The notes under the pieces: model-generated
Databases searched by the model: none
Told to the model about the DNA's origin: nothing
What the model saw: only the letters and a program-made list of their open reading frames with translations
Program-made: the position numbers and the translations under genes
Part shown: positions 1-5,427 of the stretch, piece after piece
Position numbering within the stretch: the stretch's first letter is position 1
Layout of the letters: each line of letters starts with the position of its first letter
NCBI GenBank assembly: GCA_003454605.1
Contig: DMKD01000433.1
Coordinates: 1-5,427 of the forward strand
Source of the DNA: Spirochaeta sp.
Lineage (GTDB): Bacteria; Spirochaetota; Spirochaetia; UBA9216
Direction: 5' to 3'
Length of the DNA stretch: 5,427 nt

Positions 1-1094
1 CCGTTAGAGTAAACACCAGTTATCACACCGCTCTGATCAATCTTGAAATTTTCAAGATATCCCATTCCATAACCATCCTGCTTAAAAGCCTTGGTTGAGC
101 TGGTTTCAGCGAACTGGGTTACTGTATTTACTACACTTCCGGCTTCACCTATATTCAGATTGAATGTCTGCCGAACCGGAGCACCGTCTTCACCAACGGT
201 AGCCTGAAGTACGTCGAAAGAAACCTGCACCTGGATATCACCAACATCAAGAGTGTCGCCCTGAGCATCGGTAACCGACTGCAGGGTTCCGAGGTTATTA
301 AAATTAACGATGAAGTTATTGTCGGCGTTATTCTCAGCACCAATTTCTGCGATGGTATTTGTTCCTGTTTCGTCATTTGGGTCAACGCTGATATTTGCTG
401 CCCAGCTGTTCTGAGTACCTTCAAGTTTGGTGAAGCCAACTCTCATTCTGTGAATATTTCCAAAGTTGTCATAGATATCTTTGTCGATAGTCCAGGTGTT
501 TTCACGAATTGTGCCCTCACCTGCACCCTCGGCGATTACCTGAAGGCGTTTATCAAGATTACAGGCAAGATCTACCTGGCTTGTAGCTGAAGCAGGGTCT
601 TTACCGCCGACCGGAATAATAAGGTCACCGACATCTGAAGCTGTGTTGATATAAGCGGCGCCATCGATAGTTTCGGCCGTCCAGCCCTGAACCTTCATTC
701 CGTTAGAGGGGTTAACCATTGTTCCCGCTTCATCAATTCCGAAAGCCCCGGCACGGGTGTAGTACTGCTTAGCGCCGCCGGCCATAATGAAAAATCCGTT
801 GCCCTGCACTGCTAAGTCGGTTGTTACGCCGGTTGACTGCATTGAACCCTGAGTATGGATTGTATCTATTGAAGCAATGGTCATTCCCAGGCCCACCTGT
901 TTGGGGTTAACACCACCGAGTTCCTCGGTCGGACGTGATGCTCCTGACATTGACTGAGAAATCATGTCCTGAAAATTTACACGGCCTTTCTTAAAACCCG
1001 TTGTGTTAATATTGGAAATATTATTCCCTATCACGTCCATTCTGACCTGATGGTTCTGAAGTCCGGATACTCCGGCATATAGTGATCGCATCAT
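1..1094 (-). CDS. flgE: FlgE, flagellar hook protein (3' end cut by window edge)
   Basis: Structural subunit of the hook, the universal joint between rod and filament. 364 full codons are visible before the window edge; about 100 C-terminal residues (the rest of D1 and the C-terminal D0 helix) should be missing. The N-terminal D0 region has the rod/hook signature: SLYAGVSGLQNHQVRMD, then VIGNNISNINTTGFKKGRVN (21-40). The D1 start LAVQGNGFFIM follows at about 94-104, with YYTRAGAFGIDEAG at 111-124. The middle region carries the spirochaete-type segment with Lys165, Cys178 and Asn179. In T. denticola FlgE these positions form a self-catalysed lysinoalanine cross-link between neighbouring subunits, with Asn179 assisting. 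The visible part has no frameshift or internal stop. The gene begins 15 nt after flgD. In Borrelia and Treponema it is followed by flbD, motA and motB, outside this window. Confidence 0.96.
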   Translation of the reverse strand, partial: MMRSLYAGVSGLQNHQVRMDVIGNNISNINTTGFKKGRVNFQDMISQSMSGASRPTEELGGVNPKQVGLGMTIASIDTIHTQGSMQSTGVTTDLAVQGNGFFIMAGGAKQYYTRAGAFGIDEAGTMVNPSNGMKVQGWTAETIDGAAYINTASDVGDLIIPVGGKDPASATSQVDLACNLDKRLQVIAEGAGEGTIRENTWTIDKDIYDNFGNIHRMRVGFTKLEGTQNSWAANISVDPNDETGTNTIAEIGAENNADNNFIVNFNNLGTLQSVTDAQGDTLDVGDIQVQVSFDVLQATVGEDGAPVRQTFNLNIGEAGSVVNTVTQFAETSSTKAFKQDGYGMGYLENFKIDQSGVITGVYSN

Positions 1095-1104
1095 AAAGCA
1101 GTTA

Positions 1105-1111
1105 CCCCCTT
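1105..1111 (-). promoter_or_regulatory. Shine-Dalgarno of flgE
   Basis: AAGGGGG on the minus strand, overlapping the flgD TAA and lying 10 nt before the first of two adjacent ATG codons (1092-1094 and 1089-1091). Spacing suits either ATG. The first is taken, because it gives the MMRSLY start usual in spirochaete FlgE. Confidence 0.6.
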
Positions 1112-1541
1112 ACCTTACACTCTGTATATCATTGAAATCATAAAATTTTCCATTTACCAGAACCTGAGGCGTCTCGGTTCCTGTAACCTCTTCAACCTGG
1201 CCGTTTACTGTATGTTCACCTGAAGCGATAGTCACGTTCTTGCCAATCATGCTGATTGCAGAGTTCAGGTTTAATGTACCGGAAAGCTTTGTAAACTCTG
1301 AACTCATATTTGTCATCTGCTCGAGACTGGAGAACTGGGCCATCTGTGCTATAAATTCCTTGTCTTCCATAGGAGCCGTAGGGTCCTGGTATGAAAGCTG
1401 GGTGATCAGAATCTTTAAAAAATCATCCTGACCGAGGGCATTCTGTTTTACACCCTCCTGTTTCAGCACGGCATTCAGGTTGTTGACCTGAGCCTGTGAA
1501 ACAGCCTTGTCCTGCACGGACATTGTTGCTGAAAAATCCAT
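1110..1541 (-). CDS. flgD: FlgD, hook cap (scaffold) protein, short form
   Basis: FlgD caps the growing hook and guides FlgE assembly, then is replaced by hook-filament junction proteins. At 143 residues this is the short class, as in Borrelia and Bacillus, lacking the full Ig/FnIII insertion of the enterobacterial protein (about 230 residues). The conserved N-terminal export and assembly region is at residues 36-75 (LGQDDFLKILITQLSYQDP, then MEDKEFIAQMAQFSSLEQM). The C-terminal part (MIGKNVTIASGEHTVNGQVE ... VLVNGKFYDFNDIQSVR) fits a small beta, tudor-like domain. The ATG at 1541 has AAGGGAG with a 5-nt spacer. The gene starts 12 nt after fliK and ends 15 nt before flgE, matching its partnership with both. 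Confidence 0.96.
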   Translation of the reverse strand: MDFSATMSVQDKAVSQAQVNNLNAVLKQEGVKQNALGQDDFLKILITQLSYQDPTAPMEDKEFIAQMAQFSSLEQMTNMSSEFTKLSGTLNLNSAISMIGKNVTIASGEHTVNGQVEEVTGTETPQVLVNGKFYDFNDIQSVR

Positions 1542-1553
1542 CTGTTCTCCCTT

Positions 1554-2939
1554 TTAAACAACCATGTTAACGGCGTTGTTGCGCCACTCACTGCTGACGA
1601 CTTCCGGAACTGCCTCATCCATAGCTTTGGCGGCCCGGCCGCTGAATCCTCTGCTGTTCTTATGACTGTTTCTGTCTGCATCCTGACCCTTGCCCTGAAC
1701 ACTGACCTCTAAACCGCCGTTCTCAAAACCTTCGGAACCAAACGCTTTATAGAGGTTTTCAAGATTGCTCTCAAAAATCTCTCTTACCATATTATTTTCG
1801 ACAATTATACGGCCGGCTATATGATTATCGTTCAGAGAAAGTTGGATTCTTACTTTTCCAAGGCTTTCCGGCTTCATTACAAGCTTGATTTCACCTGTTC
1901 CGTTGCCTTTAACGACTATTCCGGCCTGTTTTACAATCTGACTGTTGATACCGTCTTTCAGCTGCGAAAGAACCGATGACTGAAACATTTTAGTTTCAGC
2001 AGTCTTTCCGTCAGCCCTTGATGTATCACTCTGACTGCCGATGCTGCTGAAATCTGTCGTCCTGCCGGTATATTCGAATTCAGAACCAAAGGACGAACCG
2101 GCGTTCAAAGCAGTACTTTTCCCGGATTTCCCTGCAGCAGCTGATACAGTTCTGTGATCAACAATTCGGAGCTTGCTGTTTTTTCCGCTCTTACCGGAAG
2201 CTTTTTTATCAGCAGCAGCATCCGCCGCTGTAACACCCACAAGCTCAATTCCCGGTTTTGCGGAAGCAGTATCATTTGAAAGATCAGAATTAACCTTTGC
2301 GGCTGCCGCGGTCAGTTTTCCGGCAAGACTGTTCTTATCGGCCTGTGATTCATTAGTCTTTGCTGATGCAGATTCCTTTTCATCAGCCTCAGCTGAATGA
2401 TCACCTTTTGACAAACCCGCAATACCGCTTTCAAGAGCAGTTTTTTCAGCTCCGCGCCCTGAAGCTTCCCTCGCGTCTTTAACAGCGCGTTTTACAGCTT
2501 CAAAACCTTTGACTCCGGATTCGGTTTTCCCGTCTTTCTCGATTTCACCAGCTGTTTCGCCGTCTTTCAGGCTCTTTTTCAGCTTATCAACAGCTTTACC
2601 ATCTGTTGCTACACCGGTTACCGCAGCAGCTTCAGTCTCATTAGAACTGCTGTCTTTTCTGTCCTTACGGCTCTTGTCGACGGCTGCATCCTTCCTGGTT
2701 TTACCGCTTTCAGTCTTTCGGCCGGTCTTATCTCCGGCCTGACTTTCAGTCTGACTTCCGGCCTGATCTCCGACTGCATCGGTCTCTGCCGATTTATCCG
2801 GAGCTGCCTCCGATGTTGCCTGTTCGAAAACATCATCAAAGCGCTTTCCGTCATCAGGAATCGCCGCCGGCTCCGAGGAAGTATTTTTGTACCCGCCGCC
2901 TCTATCTACAGGCAGTAATTGTACAAGTGCTGAGTTCAA
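1554..2939 (-). CDS. fliK: FliK, flagellar hook-length control protein (FlbC/Tap1)
   Basis: Exported molecular ruler that measures hook length and, through FlhB, switches export from hook to filament subunits. About 461 residues from the preferred TTG at 2939; a TTG two codons earlier lacks spacing from the ribosome binding site. The C-terminal Flg_hook domain, about residues 340-416, is clear: EIKLVMKPESLGKVRIQLSL, then IVENNMVREIFESNLENLYK and LEVSVQG. That PxSLGxVxxxL core is what identifies the gene. The preceding roughly 330 residues are low complexity, rich in Lys, Asp, Glu, Ser, Ala and Gly with no aromatic core, as expected of the extended FliK ruler. They include degenerate repeats around AGSQTES and QAGDKTGRKTES. 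A 45-residue polar tail follows the domain. The position between flbB and flgD matches Borrelia flbC and Treponema tap1; loss of Tap1 in T. denticola is reported to give elongated hooks. flgD follows after 12 nt. Confidence 0.93.
   Translation of the reverse strand: MNSALVQLLPVDRGGGYKNTSSEPAAIPDDGKRFDDVFEQATSEAAPDKSAETDAVGDQAGSQTESQAGDKTGRKTESGKTRKDAAVDKSRKDRKDSSSNETEAAAVTGVATDGKAVDKLKKSLKDGETAGEIEKDGKTESGVKGFEAVKRAVKDAREASGRGAEKTALESGIAGLSKGDHSAEADEKESASAKTNESQADKNSLAGKLTAAAAKVNSDLSNDTASAKPGIELVGVTAADAAADKKASGKSGKNSKLRIVDHRTVSAAAGKSGKSTALNAGSSFGSEFEYTGRTTDFSSIGSQSDTSRADGKTAETKMFQSSVLSQLKDGINSQIVKQAGIVVKGNGTGEIKLVMKPESLGKVRIQLSLNDNHIAGRIIVENNMVREIFESNLENLYKAFGSEGFENGGLEVSVQGKGQDADRNSHKNSRGFSGRAAKAMDEAVPEVVSSEWRNNAVNMVV
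2733..2766 (-). repeat. Degenerate short repeat in the fliK linker
   Basis: The decamer tccggcctga occurs at 2733-2742 and 2757-2766, 24 nt apart and in the same reading frame. It encodes partial peptide repeats of the AGSQTES / QAGDKTGRKTES type. The copies are imperfect beyond the decamer. Such in-frame repeats are a simple route to length change in the FliK ruler segment; that role is inferred. Confidence 0.4.
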
Positions 2940-2945
2940 ACTCAA

Positions 2946-2950
2946 CCTCC
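2946..2950 (-). promoter_or_regulatory. Shine-Dalgarno deciding the fliK start
   Basis: GGAGG on the minus strand. The first possible TTG (2943-2945) directly abuts it with no spacer, so a ribosome could hardly use it. The second in-frame TTG (2937-2939) is 6 nt away, the usual spacing. The start is therefore placed at 2939, two codons inside the longest reading frame. Confidence 0.65.
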
Positions 2951-2959
2951 AATAGATTA

Positions 2960-3601
2960 TTAACTCTCCGGTTTCTTTAACATCTTCCGATTGAGAGTCG
3001 CGGACCTTTCAGCGGGCATTAGAGACAGCCAGTATGAAACCATTGACGCTGCACCTGATTCATCGCTTATGCTCTGATGGGCTCTCATGATATCAATGAT
3101 ATCCTGATCATCCATTCCAAGAAACATTGCGACAGCAGCGTCCGGCGGCATTCCGACAAAATACTCCGCAGCCTGTCTTAGGTTCGTATTTCTATTGTCG
3201 TACGCTTTTAAACGATCGTTAAATGATTTTTCTTGTTCTTCGAAGGCAGATTCCCTTTCAGCCAGTGAATCAAGCATCTGTTGTATCTCCGCTTCCTTGG
3301 ATTCTATCTCCACTTCACGTATATCAAGCTCAGCTTCGAGCATGGTAAGTGCCTGCTGACGCTTGTTCAGCCTTTCTTTTTCAAGCAGATTGAGATCTTC
3401 TACATTTTCAATCTGTTCAGGGAGGCCGAAATCGAGCCCGAGACGGCTTACGACCGGAGTAACAACCGGAGAAAGAAGCTCTTTGACGTTTATGAGTCCG
3501 AGGTAGTCAAACCAGACAAAACCTCCGAGAACAAGGATAAGTATTAGTAGAATCAGGGCAAAGGCTCTGGCTCCGGATCTAACAGCGGTTATTCGCGCCA
3601 C
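2960..3601 (-). CDS. flbB: FlbB/MotE-like flagellar motor protein (membrane anchor, coiled coil, MgtE-N-like domain)
   Basis: 213 residues in three parts. A short basic N-terminus (RITAVRSGAR) is followed by one membrane helix at about 13-34. A long Glu/Lys/Arg/Gln-rich coiled coil runs from about 67 to 136. The C-terminal helical domain, about 140-206, has the MotE/MgtE-N-like pattern YFVGMPPDAAVAMFLGMDDQ ... YWLSLMPAER. The basic N-terminus and single anchor suggest an inner-membrane protein with most of its mass in the periplasm. Family knowledge: MotE-type proteins assist the stator protein MotB in other bacteria. In Borrelia, FlbB at this same operon position forms the base of the spirochaete-specific motor collar, which supports stator assembly and periplasmic flagellar orientation. 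The GTG start has AGGAGG 5 nt upstream. The next gene, fliK, begins about 20 nt after the TAA. The family call is firm; the collar role is transferred from Borrelia by synteny and architecture. Confidence 0.85.
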   Translation of the reverse strand: MARITAVRSGARAFALILLILILVLGGFVWFDYLGLINVKELLSPVVTPVVSRLGLDFGLPEQIENVEDLNLLEKERLNKRQQALTMLEAELDIREVEIESKEAEIQQMLDSLAERESAFEEQEKSFNDRLKAYDNRNTNLRQAAEYFVGMPPDAAVAMFLGMDDQDIIDIMRAHQSISDESGAASMVSYWLSLMPAERSATLNRKMLKKPES

Positions 3602-3606
3602 GTATT

Positions 3607-3612
3607 CCTCCT
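3607..3612 (-). promoter_or_regulatory. Strong Shine-Dalgarno of flbB
   Basis: AGGAGG on the minus strand, 5 nt before the GTG at 3599-3601. This full consensus site fixes the non-ATG start of the flbB gene and shows that flbB is translated independently of fliJ despite sharing the operon. Confidence 0.8.
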
Positions 3613-3647
3613 ATAAAACACCCACAAGGACGCGGGTTTCGTAAAAC

Positions 3648-3677
3648 GAAGTTTTCATAGCGTCGTATGTAAACTTC
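3648..3677 (-). other. Second stem-loop in the fliJ-flbB gap
   Basis: On the transcribed strand, GAAGTTT pairs with AAACTTC (7 bp). After an A-A mismatch, CATA pairs with TATG (4 bp) around a 6-nt loop. It begins 3 nt after the 13-bp hairpin, so the two would form tandem stems. Just downstream, TTCGT/ACGAA (roughly 3637-3649) is a third, weaker inverted repeat that overlaps the foot of this stem, so the two could be alternative folds. No U-tract follows. Confidence 0.55.
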
Positions 3678-3680
3678 AGG

Positions 3681-3712
3681 CTGACCAAATGACATGCAAG
3701 TCATTTGGTCAG
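3681..3712 (-). other. Perfect 13-bp stem-loop overlapping the fliJ stop codon
   Basis: The arms ctgaccaaatgac (3681-3693) and gtcatttggtcag (3700-3712) are perfect reverse complements around a 6-nt loop (atgcaa on the plus strand). In the transcript the first-read arm contains the last three fliJ codons and its TGA. The downstream sequence is not U-rich (it starts CCTGAAG), so this does not look like a rho-independent terminator. Likely roles are mRNA stabilisation or processing between fliJ and flbB, damping of ribosome flow, or part of a repetitive element. The structure is directly visible; its role is inferred. Confidence 0.75.
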
Positions 3713-4156
3713 TCCTCCTACACGAGACTGTGTTACGGCCCGTGCGTTATTTATTTCATCAACAAGATCGTGTTCTATCTTCAGCTGCTGCTTATAATAC
3801 TCAGCTTCACGTTTTTCTTTAAGTTTCGTAAGAACCTTTCGCTTCCTGGAAACCTCAAGAAATTCTTCACGCACTTCATCACGCTTTGACTCTGCTGTCT
3901 TTAATTCACTGCCGAGCTCCTGAAGTTCTGATGTCATTCGCCGTTTATACATTTCCATGATAAACATTTCATCTTCCCTGCCGTCGAAGCTTCCCCGGGT
4001 TTTCAGGGTACGCTCAATTTCGGAAGTCCTGCCGCGCATTTCAGTTTCCAGCCTGACACATTCAGTAACCCTTTGACCGAGTTTTATTTCCCAGTCGTGC
4101 TCCTCGTGCTCCCGGAGCCTGAGGAGTCTTTCAAGATTGAATGAAAACTTTTTCAT
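3701..4156 (-). CDS. fliJ: FliJ, flagellar export chaperone / ATPase stalk protein
   Basis: Small, charged, almost wholly helical protein of 151 residues, the usual FliJ size (the Borrelia name is FlbA). FliJ inserts into the FliI hexamer like the F1 gamma stalk, links it to FlhA and recycles export chaperones. The N-terminus MKKFSFNLERLLRLREHEE is typical of the family. Residues from about 10 to 135 are rich in Glu, Arg and Lys with heptad-like spacing, consistent with an antiparallel coiled coil. There is no signal peptide or membrane segment. The ATG overlaps the fliI TGA by 4 nt, with a GGAG about 10 nt upstream inside fliI. The stop codon lies in the upstream arm of a perfect 13-bp hairpin. 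The last residues (LTK) may have been set by an insertion at this junction (see the structured gap). FliJ is poorly conserved in sequence, so the call rests on the N-terminal pattern, size and position after fliI. Confidence 0.9.
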   Translation of the reverse strand: MKKFSFNLERLLRLREHEEHDWEIKLGQRVTECVRLETEMRGRTSEIERTLKTRGSFDGREDEMFIMEMYKRRMTSELQELGSELKTAESKRDEVREEFLEVSRKRKVLTKLKEKREAEYYKQQLKIEHDLVDEINNARAVTQSRVGGLTK

Positions 4157-5427
4157 TCTGCTTCAACTCCGCTTTTTTCCTCTGCGGCGGCAATAATCGG
4201 CATTTCTACAATCGCAGATGCTTCACTGAGTGTTTTTTTGAGAGGCGCGGGGTCATCGACCTCCTGCCTTAGAAAGTCATTCATTGAATCAATTCTACTT
4301 ATAGCTTCATCGATTTCCGTGTTGCTGCCGGCGGCATAAGCGCCAACATTAATGAGATCTTCAGCTTCGGTGTAAGCTGAAAGCAGCCTCCGGAATTTAC
4401 CGGCGGCCTGCTGTTCATCCTTGTCTGTGACGACGGTCGCGAGTCGCGAGAGTGAATTAAGAACATTTATCGACGGGTAGTGATAGCGCTGTGCCAAGCG
4501 CCTCTCCAAGACTATATGTCCGTCAAGGATTCCACGTACATTATCAGAGATAGGCTCGTCCATATCGTCACCCTCGACAAGAATTGTATAAAATCCCGTA
4601 ATAGTACCCTTATCATTTGTGCCGCAGCGCTCAAGCAGCTTAGGCAGTTTCTCAAATACCGACGGCGGGAATCCCCGGTTTGCGGGCGGTTCGCCGGCAG
4701 CCAGGCCTATCTCACGCTGAGCACGGGCGAAACGGGTTATAGAGTCAAAAAGCAGCATCACGTCTTTGCCCTGATCACGGAAATATTCCGCAACAGCCGT
4801 GGCGACATAAGCACCGCGCAGCCTGGCTAGAGGCGGGGTGTCTGAGGTTGAAACAAGTATTACAGATTTTTTCATGCCCTCAGGACCAAGATCCCGTTCG
4901 ATAAACTCGCGGACTTCACGTCCACGCTCACCTATGAGGGCTATGACATTGACATCGGCATTAGAATTTCGGGCAATCATCCCCAGGAGGGTCGATTTTC
5001 CGACCCCGCTTCCTGAAAAGATGCCCATTCGCTGACCCTTTCCTGCTGTGGCAAGGAAATCAATTGCGCGGACGCCGGTTGTGATGCGTTCGCTTATAAC
5101 CTCGCGCTTAAGCGCATCCGGAGAGGGAGCTGAGACTGAATACCAAGCGTCGGCACCGTAGGAGCCGAGCTCGTCATACGGCTGGCCGAGACTGTCGATT
5201 ACACGGCCGAGCATTTTTTTTGACACCGGGACTTCGAGCGTTTTCCCCGAAGCAACAACTACACAGCCGGGTTCTATTCCGTCAATCTCGCCATAGGGCA
5301 TCAGCTGAACTATATTATCGCGAAAACCGACTACCTCAGCCTTTACAGGCTCGGGAGCACCTGGAATGAGAATCTGGCAAACTTCGCCGAGAACCACCTG
5401 GGGTCCGCTGCTTTCAATGAGCAGACC
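4153..5427 (-). CDS. fliI: FliI, flagellum-specific export ATPase (5' end cut by window edge)
   Basis: ATPase of the flagellar type III export apparatus. It sits at the cytoplasmic face of the export gate and, with FliH and FliJ, helps deliver rod, hook and filament subunits. 424 residues are visible. The frame stays open to the window edge (GLLIESSGPQVVLGE...), so the apparent GTG at 5397 is internal and roughly 20-30 N-terminal residues are missing. Visible-fragment motifs are: Walker A GSGVGKST at about 139-146; GERGRE at 166-171, whose last Glu is the catalytic residue position in this family; Walker B LLFD at 225-228; the FliI/SctN-type stretch PANRGFPPSVFEKLPKLLER from about 248; and the F1-type ATPase signature PSINVLNSLS at 318-327. 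All key residues are intact. The close relatives are F1-beta and SctN of virulence secretion, but the flagellar neighbours settle the assignment. The TGA stop overlaps the fliJ start (ATGA), suggesting translational coupling. Confidence 0.97.
   Translation of the reverse strand, partial: GLLIESSGPQVVLGEVCQILIPGAPEPVKAEVVGFRDNIVQLMPYGEIDGIEPGCVVVASGKTLEVPVSKKMLGRVIDSLGQPYDELGSYGADAWYSVSAPSPDALKREVISERITTGVRAIDFLATAGKGQRMGIFSGSGVGKSTLLGMIARNSNADVNVIALIGERGREVREFIERDLGPEGMKKSVILVSTSDTPPLARLRGAYVATAVAEYFRDQGKDVMLLFDSITRFARAQREIGLAAGEPPANRGFPPSVFEKLPKLLERCGTNDKGTITGFYTILVEGDDMDEPISDNVRGILDGHIVLERRLAQRYHYPSINVLNSLSRLATVVTDKDEQQAAGKFRRLLSAYTEAEDLINVGAYAAGSNTEIDEAISRIDSMNDFLRQEVDDPAPLKKTLSEASAIVEMPIIAAAEEKSGVEAE

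Larger units (their letters stand above)
3606..3720 (-). repeat. Structured fliJ-flbB gap bracketed by 8-bp direct repeats; possible small inserted element
   Basis: The only sizeable gap in an otherwise nearly gapless operon. The octamer tcctccta (TAGGAGGA on the coding strand) occurs at 3713-3720, inside the end of fliJ, and again at 3606-3613, where it forms the flbB ribosome binding site. Between the two copies lie 99 nt filled with inverted repeats: a 13-bp perfect hairpin, a 7+4-bp hairpin, and a short TTCGT/ACGAA inverted repeat. Removing one octamer copy plus the 99 nt would let fliJ read on from its GGA GGA codons to a TAG at 3579-3581, overlapping the flbB start. That is a plausible uninterrupted ancestor. 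Seen: repeats and hairpins. Inferred: target-site duplication and insertion. The octamer is Shine-Dalgarno-like, so chance recurrence is possible. No terminal inverted repeats or transposase are visible. Confidence 0.4.

Noticed and set aside
40..58. Near-perfect palindrome atcttgaaa-t-tttcaagat
   Set aside because: It lies inside flgE and encodes the conserved-looking LENFK segment. The 1-nt centre cannot form an RNA hairpin loop without opening several pairs. Probably chance.
155..439. 94-codon minus-strand frame inside flgE
   Set aside because: It overlaps flgE in another frame, whose translation is continuous and conserved. The alternate product has no family features.
2173..2742. Plus-strand open frames of about 75 codons opposite fliK
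   Set aside because: They mirror the low-complexity Lys/Glu/Ala/Ser codons of fliK, giving Ser/Ala/Leu/Phe-rich translations. They have no domain or context and are explained as antisense shadows.
3602..3660. Promoter for flbB in the gap
   Set aside because: A TTTATA-like stretch exists near 3613, but there is no matching -35 element and no flagellar sigma-28-type TAAA/GCCGATAA pair at proper spacing. It is too weak to call.
3681..3712. Rho-independent terminator after fliJ
   Set aside because: The stem is strong, but the sequence following it on the transcribed strand is not U-rich, and flbB, fliK, flgD and flgE continue on the same strand with no visible new promoter.
4437..4449. Two adjacent TCGCGA palindromes
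   Set aside because: They encode the ordinary SRLAT stretch of FliI. A restriction-site-like hexamer repeated once in coding sequence is not evidence of function.
5395..5397. GTG as the fliI start codon
   Set aside because: The frame stays open upstream to the window edge and encodes typical FliI N-domain residues (GLLIESSGP), so the gene continues beyond the window.

Overview
The window is a stretch of a flagellar operon, with every gene on the minus strand and both window edges cutting a gene. In transcription order (high to low coordinates) it holds: the 3' part of fliI (export ATPase), fliJ (export chaperone/stalk), an flbB/motE-like membrane-anchored coiled-coil gene, fliK (hook-length control), flgD (hook cap) and the 5' part of flgE (hook protein).

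The gene order fliI - fliJ(flbA) - flbB - fliK(flbC/tap1) - flgD - flgE is the one known from the flgB motility operon of Borrelia and from treponemes. The visible FlgE carries Lys165, Cys178 and Asn179 at the same positions as the lysinoalanine cross-link residues described for Treponema denticola. Together these point to a spirochaete, most likely a Treponema- or Spirochaeta-like member of the Spirochaetales with periplasmic flagella. Genus and species cannot be read from the window.

The genes are tightly packed. fliI and fliJ share ATGA, flbB and fliK are about 20 nt apart, fliK and flgD 12 nt, and flgD and flgE 15 nt. Each has a Shine-Dalgarno-like sequence, and two of the five visible starts are non-ATG (GTG for flbB, TTG for fliK). 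I see no promoter or intrinsic terminator, so transcription probably enters from upstream (fliH and earlier genes) and continues past flgE.

The exception to the packing is a gap of about 100 nt between fliJ and flbB. It contains a perfect 13-bp hairpin that includes the fliJ stop codon, a second 30-nt hairpin, and further short inverted repeats, and it is bracketed by an 8-bp direct repeat (tcctccta). It could be a small interspersed element inserted into a formerly overlapping gene junction, or a cis-acting mRNA structure. It is the least ordinary part of the window.

Functionally, FliI and FliJ work at the cytoplasmic export gate. FliK and FlgD are exported to control hook length and cap hook growth. 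FlgE builds the hook, which in spirochaetes is covalently cross-linked. FlbB is an inner-membrane protein placed around the motor, where it acts in the spirochaete-specific collar and stator assembly.
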